Assembly (NCBI GenBank): GCA_008501635.1
Contig: QQUJ01000023.1
Span: forward strand, 1 to 64,000
Origin: Pseudomonadota bacterium
Lineage (GTDB): Bacteria; Pseudomonadota; Gammaproteobacteria; QQUJ01
Length of the DNA stretch: 64,000 bases
Direction: 5' to 3'
The position numbers and the translations under genes were made by a program. Below are positions 16,425-23,074 of the stretch, one piece after another. Numbering within the stretch: the stretch's first letter is position 1; each line of letters starts with the position of its first letter. The notes under the pieces were generated by a model that did no database searches, was not told the DNA's origin, and saw only the letters and a list, made by a program, of their open reading frames with translations.

Positions 16425-17462
16425 ATGAACCTCGGGGCGCAGCGTTTCGACTTCAGAGTCATCGTTTGGCTGTGCCTGGCAACCGGGCTCACGTTAATCC
16501 CATTCACTGTGCTGCACGCCGCGACGGGTGACAAGCGTCTGTTTCTTCTGATCGGCGGGTTGGCTGTGTTGCTGATCGTCAGTGCCTATCGAATCTGGCG
16601 ACGCGGTCGCGTAAATGAAACACTCGTCTACTTTACCGGTCTCAGCGTCAACTTCGTCACCGCCTGCGCCATCTATTTTGTCGGCGATCTGACCATCCAT
16701 TGGGTGTACCCCGTTGTTGTCGTCAATCTGGTTCTCCTGCAGCCGCGCGCCGGCCTGGCAGCCAACGTGGTATTCGTTACGATTGTATTGTGGGCGGCGA
16801 GCAATTGGTTGTCGCTTGCCGAACTGAGTCGCGTTGCTGCCGCGCTGTTTATCCTTACCACCTGCGTCTATTTCTTTTCCTACTCTGTCTCACAGCAGCA
16901 GGACGCGCTGCGCACCCTGGCCTCGGTCGATCCTCTGACAGGCGCCGGCAATCGCCGTGCATTGCATTCCACGCTGGCGGAGACTGTTCAATCCCGGCAG
17001 CGTTACGGTTGCAGCGCTTCGCTACTGGTTCTCGATCTCGATCACTTCAAACGTGTCAACGATACACACGGCCACGACCGGGGTGATCAATTGCTGCGTG
17101 ATGTGGTGCAGTTGCTAAAACGGCGTCTGCGCAGCGGCGACCGTGTGTTTCGCTACGGCGGTGAAGAGTTTGTCATCGTGGCGCCGCACACCCCGCTCAC
17201 CATGGCCGCTCAATTGGCGGAGGATCTGCGCGGCGCTATTTCCCGGCTGAGCAGCCACAATTTGCCGGTTACCGTATCGCTTGGTGTTGTCGAATTGCAG
17301 CACGGAGAGGGTGCCGATACGTGGCTCAAGCGCGGCGACCAGGCGCTCTATCAGGCGAAGGCCGGGGGACGCAATCGTACGGTGGCGCACGGCACATGCT
17401 CCGGCTTGCGGCATGATCCTACCCTTGTCGATTCGCAGCCGCGCTCACTCGCATCATCCTGA
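16425..17462 (+). CDS. Membrane-bound diguanylate cyclase (GGDEF)
   Basis: This 345-residue protein would make cyclic di-GMP from two GTP. Five or six hydrophobic helices occupy about residues 10-155. The catalytic domain begins near 165 (ASVDPLTGAGNRRAL), with the active-site motif GGEEF near 248-252 and an inhibitory RxxD site (RSGD) exactly five residues before it. The cyclase is therefore predicted active and product-inhibited. The seven residues of the metal site (LDLDHFKRVND) are intact. A strong GGAGGAG Shine-Dalgarno precedes the ATG. A palindromic repeat lies just upstream. Its stop is only three bases from the convergent neighbour. Confidence 0.93.
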   Translation: MNLGAQRFDFRVIVWLCLATGLTLIPFTVLHAATGDKRLFLLIGGLAVLLIVSAYRIWRRGRVNETLVYFTGLSVNFVTACAIYFVGDLTIHWVYPVVVVNLVLLQPRAGLAANVVFVTIVLWAASNWLSLAELSRVAAALFILTTCVYFFSYSVSQQQDALRTLASVDPLTGAGNRRALHSTLAETVQSRQRYGCSASLLVLDLDHFKRVNDTHGHDRGDQLLRDVVQLLKRRLRSGDRVFRYGGEEFVIVAPHTPLTMAAQLAEDLRGAISRLSSHNLPVTVSLGVVELQHGEGADTWLKRGDQALYQAKAGGRNRTVAHGTCSGLRHDPTLVDSQPRSLASS

Positions 17463-17465
17463 CAA

Positions 17466-18035
17466 TTACGGGGTATTCAACGTTGAACCAGTGGTGTTGT
17501 TGGTTTCGCCGCCGGGCGCCTCATCCACCGTATTGGCCACGTCGGCGATTGCGACAAATCCGTAGATACCGCTGGTCCAAACCAGATCGTTCCAGAAGAC
17601 GAGTTTGTGTTCGTAGACTTTACCCGCCGGCAACGCGGGTATCTTGATGACCACCTTGTCGGGATAGGCCGGGTGACTATAGCGTGACAGCCCGGGTGCA
17701 TCCGGGCAGCCGCCCCCACCCCCGCGATGACCGCGTTTGCGGCAATCCAGCGTCAGCAGACTCGGGCCCGCCGCGCCGGCACCCTGATTTTTGACCCGCA
17801 CCAACCCGTTCATCGGTTTATGGAGCAAAGGCACCAGGTCCGGCTTGAGCTTCGACAGTTCGGGCAATGCTTTGGGTGCCGGTCGAAATCGCGGCGGCAA
17901 GGCCTGGCGGTTGCCGATGTCCTCATGCTCGATGCCGGGAGCACGGGACGGCGCGGCAAAGAGGTCGATGCCGCTGACCGCCAGGATCAGTGCCACCGAG
18001 CCACTGACCAGATACTTCGGGATCCTCGTCTTCAT
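17466..18035 (-). CDS. Secreted protein with CARDB-like beta domain
   Basis: This protein of about 189 residues has a signal peptide (SGSVALILAVSGIDLFAAPS). It then has a proline-rich spacer and, from about residue 85, a segment of the type PDLVPLLHKPMNGLVRVKNQG followed by KVVIKIPALPAGKVYEHKLVF. That layout suggests a small immunoglobulin-like CARDB fold used in extracellular adhesion or scaffolding. A Cys-Lys-Arg-rich, glycine-rich loop (CRKRGHRGGGGGCP) interrupts the domain. I start at ATG 18035, five bases after AAGGAG. The specific function is unknown. Only three bases separate its stop from the convergent cyclase gene. Confidence 0.65.
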   Translation of the reverse strand: MKTRIPKYLVSGSVALILAVSGIDLFAAPSRAPGIEHEDIGNRQALPPRFRPAPKALPELSKLKPDLVPLLHKPMNGLVRVKNQGAGAAGPSLLTLDCRKRGHRGGGGGCPDAPGLSRYSHPAYPDKVVIKIPALPAGKVYEHKLVFWNDLVWTSGIYGFVAIADVANTVDEAPGGETNNTTGSTLNTP

Positions 18036-18103
18036 GGTCACTCCTTACGATTCGATGCCAGGGATTCATCAACAGAGTCGTCATCCGGGCGTCGCTGGTT
18101 CAA

Positions 18104-18661
18104 TCAACCGTGATACGAATCGGGATCATCGAGGTAAGCGAGTTCCTCGGCGGTGCTCTCGCGGCCGAGGGTGGCATTGCGATGCGGAAACCGCCCGAAG
18201 CGGCGCACGATGTCGCGGTGGTGCCGTGCCCATTTGAGATTGTCTTTGAGACCCGCGGCCTCGAAGAGCGCGACGGACCGGTCCTGGTCATCGAGCAATT
18301 CACTATGCATGAAGGGCAGGTAGAGAAACCCTTGGCCAGCGGCGTCCAACGCCTGATCGAAGCCCTTCGCAATGGCCCGTTCCGCGACCGCCCGCGACGC
18401 CGCTTCGGTGGAGAAACCCTCCGGCTGATCGCGAAACATGTTGAGCGGAAACTGGTCGAGCACGATGACCAGCGCCAACGCGCCGTTTGCCGTGGCTTCC
18501 CACTCCGCCAGCCTGCCCTCCGCTGCGGCTTGCCAGGTGGCGAGAAACCGATCGGTCACTTGCTGATCAAAGGCGCGAGTCGAGTTGAACCAGCACTTGC
18601 GTGCGGTGGGTGAAAACCAGAACTCAAGTATCGTGTCGGGCGTTGCGAGGGCGTTGTTCAT
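18104..18661 (-). CDS. DUF924 family protein
   Basis: This 185-residue protein has the helical DUF924 pattern: ILEFWFSPTARKCWFNSTRAFD at the N terminus, LALVIVLDQFPLNMFRDQPEGF near residues 61-82, and YLPFMHSELLDDQDRSVALF near 115-135. The family has a tetratricopeptide-like fold and no established activity. It lies alone on the minus strand between the secreted protein and the aldehyde oxidoreductase. I cannot say more about its role from context. Confidence 0.85.
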   Translation of the reverse strand: MNNALATPDTILEFWFSPTARKCWFNSTRAFDQQVTDRFLATWQAAAEGRLAEWEATANGALALVIVLDQFPLNMFRDQPEGFSTEAASRAVAERAIAKGFDQALDAAGQGFLYLPFMHSELLDDQDRSVALFEAAGLKDNLKWARHHRDIVRRFGRFPHRNATLGRESTAEELAYLDDPDSYHG

Positions 18662-18753
18662 AGGTCCGCTCCTGAGGCGGTTTCCCCTCAGTGTGGCAGC
18701 CCGCCCTGCCTACTGCCACGCTGGCAGCGCGATCCCGGGCGAACTCGCTCCCG

Positions 18754-21078
18754 TCAACCGCCGGCCAACATTGGCACGATCGTTACCTGATCGCCATTGC
18801 GCAAAGACGCCTGCTTCTCCCCGGAGAGCAGCATCTCGCCGTTGACGGCGATGTTGAGCGAACGGTCATCGAGTTTCTCGGCCGCCTCCGGCAGGCGGCG
18901 CTTAAGTGCTTCACGCAACTCGATCACGTTGTTGACCGGCTCGTCGATGATCACGCCATGCTCGGGGGCTCCCGGCAATTCGGGCGGCAAATCGACCTCG
19001 ACAGCAAATCCGGTCACCACCTGTGCGAGGCGGCGATGCCACTCCAGCGTGGGGGCACCCTCGGCATCGAGTCCGGTCAGGGTGTAGAACCGCCGCTTGA
19101 GCGCTTCAAACTCCTGACGATCGATCTTCTCGCCGGCGAACGGTCCGAAGGTGTTCGACTCCTCGAACCAGCGCTTCGGCAGCGTGTCGTCCTTGGCGCG
19201 CAGGCCAAGCCTCGCGTTAAGCAGCCGCTCGATACCGGTGATGTTGCGACCCGCTTCCAGCACCTGCTCGGGTGTGAAGTCCACACCGGTCAGCGCCGTC
19301 AACTGGTGTGCGAAATCACTCGGTGCCGGCAGGCTGGGGGAGTTGAAGAGCTGGGTGTTGAAACGGCACATACCCACCGCGTCGCCGGCGGCGTAGGTGT
19401 CCTCGCAACGCCGCACCGCGTACTCCTTGCCCTCGTAACTGTTGGGCTGCGCGGCGACGAACCCGCCGTAGAGCGCAGTCTTGAATTCCGGATCATCATT
19501 GACCCGGGCGTTGATCTCCAATGTCACGCGATTGCGCAGATGATCCATGCCGCGGGTCGCCACGGCGAGGCCCAGCGCAAAGGCCTTGAGAATGCGCGCA
19601 TCGTGCGGATCGGACTGAAACAGCCCTTTACTCGCCATCCGGTAATCCAGTGCCTCGGGCGGGTACTTGCCGGTATCTACCGCGCGCGCCGAATCGGCGA
19701 TCACGTCCCCGAAACCCTCGCGTGCCGCGGTCATGAACAACAGCTTCTCGATCAGGTCGTAGTTACCCCACTCCAGCTCCAGCCCGCCGGTGTGCGAGGT
19801 GTCGATGATGCCGCGCTGAAAGAGTTCGAAGGCCCAGGCGATGGCGCTGCCGGTGCTGGCCGAATCCATCCCCAGGTCGTTGAGGATATTGTTGAGGCGC
19901 AGTACCTGCTCGGCCTCCTTGATGCCGATGTTGGGGCCAAATTTGCCCAGCGTCACGTACTCGGGGCCATCGCCCTTGTCGTAGCGATCGAACTTGCCGT
20001 CGTTGTGTATACCCTTGTAGGTTTTTCCATGATCGTGTTCGACGTCGGCCTGCGGCTTATCGTAGCTGGCGTTGCCCTTGAGCCCTTTCAGCGCGTGCGC
20101 GCCCCAGCCGCCCTTGCCCTCCGGCGTCAGATCGTTGCGCGCGCGACAGTGCACCGGGCATTTGTAGCAGCCATCCATACCGGGACGGTAGGGATCGATG
20201 TTGTCGGCATCCAGCGTATCGACCCAGGTGGTCTGCTGGTTGTTGAGCGTGCCCATGGCACCCAGCACGCGGCTGGGCTTATAGAGGAACGGCGTGCCGA
20301 CCTTTTTCAGCGCATTGCGTATGACGCTGGTGGAGAGGATCTTCTTGCCGATCTGCTTGTTGAACTTCTTGTAGACGTCGCTGTATTCGGTCTCCGGCAG
20401 TTCGCCTAGCACGAGAATACCTTTCAGGCGCAGCGAACCCATCTTGGCGCCCGAGCCGCCACGCGCCCAGATTGCCTTGGGTCCGGCCATGATCCCGCTG
20501 CAGAGCACACCGTTCTCCCCCGCCTGCGTGAGGCGCGCCAGCGCCATGGTGCGGCGCTCCTCGCAGTCGAAATCGCGCTCGATGGCCTGCGTGAAATCGA
20601 TGTTGTTCATACCCACGTAGGCCGACGCATCGAGAAATTCCACCTCCGCGCCGCTGAGCTTCAGCAGTGTCCACTCCTTGGCGCGCCCGTAGACGACGAT
20701 GTGATCGTAGCCGTGACGGCGCATGAAACTGGGGAAGTAATCGCCGACGCTGGAGTCGAGAATCGCGTAGCTGTCGGGCGACTTGCTGGTGACGTTGCCG
20801 CGGGTGGCGCCCGGGACGTTGCTGGTGAGCGTGCCGGCCCCGAAGATCAGGGGCACCTCGGGATCGAGTGCGTCGCGCTCCGCCTCCAGCAAATTGTAGA
20901 GCAGGTACATGTTGGCGCCGCGGTTGCTCAGGAAGGTGCGGAACACCTCGACCGGCAGGTAGCCGCGCCGCGTTTCACGCCGTTCCAGATCGACAAACAA
21001 GACTGCGCCCTGAGTGGTGTACTGCGGTGCATCGTGCAGGCGCTGCAGGAGCCGATCGACACGTTCGCGAATTGCCAT
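18754..21078 (-). CDS. Aldehyde:ferredoxin oxidoreductase with MoaD-like tail
   Basis: This protein of about 774 residues belongs to the tungsten-pterin aldehyde:ferredoxin oxidoreductase family, interconverting aldehydes and acids with ferredoxin-level electrons. Family features are GPKAIWARGGSGAKMGSLRLKG in the first half, the [4Fe-4S] ligands CYKCPVHC, LGMDSASTGSAIAWAFELF, and a distal cysteine in VGMCRFNT. The last roughly 90 residues form a separate domain (IELREALKRRLPE, NIAVNGEMLLSG, ASLRNGDQVTIVPMLAGG) that ends in a diglycine, as in MoaD and ThiS. I start at ATG 21078 because GTGAGGG lies eight bases upstream. Longer starts at 21084 and 21144 are in frame. It follows a MarR gene and a strong palindrome. 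Confidence 0.88.
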   Translation of the reverse strand: MAIRERVDRLLQRLHDAPQYTTQGAVLFVDLERRETRRGYLPVEVFRTFLSNRGANMYLLYNLLEAERDALDPEVPLIFGAGTLTSNVPGATRGNVTSKSPDSYAILDSSVGDYFPSFMRRHGYDHIVVYGRAKEWTLLKLSGAEVEFLDASAYVGMNNIDFTQAIERDFDCEERRTMALARLTQAGENGVLCSGIMAGPKAIWARGGSGAKMGSLRLKGILVLGELPETEYSDVYKKFNKQIGKKILSTSVIRNALKKVGTPFLYKPSRVLGAMGTLNNQQTTWVDTLDADNIDPYRPGMDGCYKCPVHCRARNDLTPEGKGGWGAHALKGLKGNASYDKPQADVEHDHGKTYKGIHNDGKFDRYDKGDGPEYVTLGKFGPNIGIKEAEQVLRLNNILNDLGMDSASTGSAIAWAFELFQRGIIDTSHTGGLELEWGNYDLIEKLLFMTAAREGFGDVIADSARAVDTGKYPPEALDYRMASKGLFQSDPHDARILKAFALGLAVATRGMDHLRNRVTLEINARVNDDPEFKTALYGGFVAAQPNSYEGKEYAVRRCEDTYAAGDAVGMCRFNTQLFNSPSLPAPSDFAHQLTALTGVDFTPEQVLEAGRNITGIERLLNARLGLRAKDDTLPKRWFEESNTFGPFAGEKIDRQEFEALKRRFYTLTGLDAEGAPTLEWHRRLAQVVTGFAVEVDLPPELPGAPEHGVIIDEPVNNVIELREALKRRLPEAAEKLDDRSLNIAVNGEMLLSGEKQASLRNGDQVTIVPMLAGG

Positions 21079-21125
21079 AGTCATACCCTCACCGCTGATG
21101 TAACAGGATACGAGGAGCATACTCC

Positions 21126-21151
21126 ATAATTGTTGGAGTTCCAACTATTAT
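21126..21151. promoter_or_regulatory. Palindromic operator, probable MarR site
   Basis: The 26-base element ATAATTGTTGGAGTTCCAAC followed by TATTAT is an inverted repeat with 11 of 13 pairs matching (GTTGGA/TCCAAC core). It sits about 48 bases upstream of the aldehyde oxidoreductase start and just after the marR stop. Size and form are typical of MarR-family operators, so autoregulation of the marR-aor region is likely. Confidence 0.6.
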
Positions 21152-21193
21152 GGCCATACGCGGCCGGGCACCGGGACCGCCGCTAGCAGCTAA

Positions 21194-21667
21194 CTAACGG
21201 TATTTCGGGAATATTTTCGCCAACAGCCGAACCAGGGTTTCCCGCTCGTCGGCGCTCAGATTCTGTACCAGACGCTGTTCGTGCTGTTCGACCATGGGCC
21301 GGAGTTTCGCCAGCAGCGCCTTGCCCTTGCGGGTCAGCGACAGCGAGTTGGAGCGCCGGTCGTCGACGGCGCGTTTGCGCTCCACTAATCCCCGCCCCTC
21401 CAGATTGTCGATAACCGACACCACCGTGGAGCGATCGAGATGAATGGCCTGCGCCAGATCGGTCTGCTTGAGCCCGGCATTGACATCGATGAGCGCCAGG
21501 GAGGCGAACAGCGTAGGCGTGATATCGAGGTCGCCGAACGCCGCCGCAAAATCTCTGAATACCGCGATCTGCGCCAGCCGCACATGATAGCCGACCAGTT
21601 GGGGTAGCAGATCGAAGTCGAGCTTGGGTTCCGCGTCCTGATTGTGTAAGGGTTGTATCGTCGCCAT
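21194..21667 (-). CDS. MarR family transcriptional regulator
   Basis: This protein of about 157 residues has a winged-helix MarR fold: helix 1 (FDLLPQLVGYHVRLAQIAVF), recognition region LKQTDLAQAIHLDRSTVVSVIDNLEGRGLVERKRAVDD and the beta-wing DDRRSNSLSLTRKGKALL, then a dimerisation helix. Such proteins typically repress adjacent genes and release DNA on binding phenolic or aldehyde-type ligands. The aldehyde oxidoreductase gene lies directly downstream on the same strand with a palindromic site between them, so it is the likely target. The start at 21667 is chosen by family length. An in-frame start at 21703 is possible. Confidence 0.88.
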   Translation of the reverse strand: MATIQPLHNQDAEPKLDFDLLPQLVGYHVRLAQIAVFRDFAAAFGDLDITPTLFASLALIDVNAGLKQTDLAQAIHLDRSTVVSVIDNLEGRGLVERKRAVDDRRSNSLSLTRKGKALLAKLRPMVEQHEQRLVQNLSADERETLVRLLAKIFPKYR

Positions 21668-21753
21668 GCGTCCAGGTTGCCTGCAGCCGAAAAACCGCCT
21701 CATTCTAGCCCAACTTCGCCCCGATGTGCGGGATCATCGCTCTCCGCCACCGC

Positions 21754-22281
21754 TCAGGGACGCTTTCGGTAGACCTCGTCGAAGAGTTTCTCCAGGCCGG
21801 GATGGATACCGCGCAGCATATCGATCACCGCCCTGGCCCAATCGAAGTATTCGCGGCGCCGTTCCAGGTCCCAGCCGGCGGGCGGTCGCGAGAGCATATC
21901 GCGCAGGTTGCAGATCTTGTCAGCCAGCTTGACCAGTTTGGCCCGATCACTGGCAATCGATGCGTGCTCGATCTGCAGCCGCTTACGCTCGGCCTTGGGC
22001 AAAGACTGATCGTCGGTGACCTCGACAACCACATCGGCAATCTCTGCGCCGAAGTGCTGCATGAGTTCGGCGTGCGTGGTTTCGGTGTCCTCGATGGTGT
22101 CATGCAATACGGCGGCGCAGAGTACCACCACGTCGCGCACTCCGCCTTCGTTGCACAGCACATCGGCGAGTTCGATGGGATGGTTGATATAGGGGGAGGC
22201 AGGGAGATCCTTGCGGCGTTGATCGCGGTGCTTGTCGGCAGCAAAATCCAGCGCCCGCAGCACCTGTCCCATTTCGTTCAT
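21754..22281 (-). CDS. HD-domain hydrolase, SpoT/Mesh1-like
   Basis: This 175-residue protein consists of one HD domain of the RelA/SpoT hydrolase type: [65 protein letters not shown]. The metal ligands H, HD and D are present. Small single-domain members include the Mesh1 type, which remove the 3'-diphosphate of (p)ppGpp or act on NADPH. I infer such a hydrolase but cannot decide the substrate. No synthetase domain is present. Its minus-strand neighbour downstream is the marR gene, 87 bases away. Confidence 0.85.
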   Translation of the reverse strand: MNEMGQVLRALDFAADKHRDQRRKDLPASPYINHPIELADVLCNEGGVRDVVVLCAAVLHDTIEDTETTHAELMQHFGAEIADVVVEVTDDQSLPKAERKRLQIEHASIASDRAKLVKLADKICNLRDMLSRPPAGWDLERRREYFDWARAVIDMLRGIHPGLEKLFDEVYRKRP

Positions 22282-22717
22282 AGCGCGTTCTTGATCTGTG
22301 ACGAGAGAGACATTGTGCCTCGAATGCCCGAAAGACTAAACGGGCAGATAGGTCAAGTTACGTCGGTGACTTCCGCCGATAGCAATCGGCAAGTGGCATT
22401 CACGAAGGCGTCCTGTCTGATTATCAGCCGCGCGGGCAAACCCCTCTCCAGCCCGGGATATCCTCGTCCGTGACGACATCGGCGCTGCCCGCAAACCCAC
22501 CGCATGCACCGCAGCCGCAGAGGCCTGGCAGCGATTCACCACACTCATGGTCTCGCCCAATGCAGGTTCGTGCCATCCTCATACCCGGACCAGGGTCTAC
22601 ACTTGATTTGAAACAGAGAATTCGGGAGTTCAGGGTAAGTATGCTTGCCGGGGCCGTCAGTCGGGGTGTGTCCATCCAGCCGAGTCGCCCCCGTAGGATG
22701 CAGGGAGGGTTTCGCGC
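22282..22717. other. Gap between HD hydrolase and receiver remnant
   Basis: These 436 bases contain no gene I can support and no clear riboswitch. The region should include the divergent promoters. Some translated fragments (for example PGPGSTLDL near 22585) faintly recall the G-box of histidine kinases, which would fit a decayed sensor kinase, but this is not reliable. Confidence 0.4.
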
Positions 22718-23074
22718 TTGCCCACCGCACACAATCGGAATCCAGCCGCCTTCACCGCACTCAAGGCGCTGTCCATTCCCACCAACGACCCGCACGTCCC
22801 ACTGGCGGATACCGTCGATGACGACCTTTTGGTGCAGATCGAACCCGGTCGGGGCAGCACTTTTGCGCCGATCATCGCGGACACCCCCGACAATCTGGAG
22901 TCGATCAGGGTGTTGCTGGAGGACGCCGGCTTTATCGCCATGAACTCACACGCCATGACGGGCGACAGGGATCGGTTGCTGGCGGCCGGATGCGATGGGT
23001 ACATCGAAAAGCCAATCGATGCGGATCGCATCATCAATGAAATCCAGGCGTATCTCAGGAGGAGACAATCGTGA
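22718..23074 (+). pseudogene. Decayed hybrid kinase/receiver remnant
   Basis: The 118-residue reading frame joins three incompatible pieces. Around residues 38-48, VQIEPGRGSTF recalls the G2 box at the end of a histidine-kinase ATPase domain. It is followed by IIADTPDNLESIRVLLEDAGF, the first strand and helix of a receiver domain, and then directly by MNSHAMTGDRDRLLAAGCDGYIEKPID, the last strands of a receiver. The middle of the receiver with the phospho-acceptor aspartate (normally about 50 residues) is missing. The stop overlaps the GTG start of the large GGDEF-EAL gene (GTGA), so it may survive as a leader for translation. I infer loss of function, not confirmed. Confidence 0.6.

Noticed and set aside
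22282..22717. Possible cyclic-di-GMP riboswitch upstream of the c-di-GMP gene
   Set aside because: I could not align the conserved P1-P3 elements of GEMM riboswitches to this stretch.
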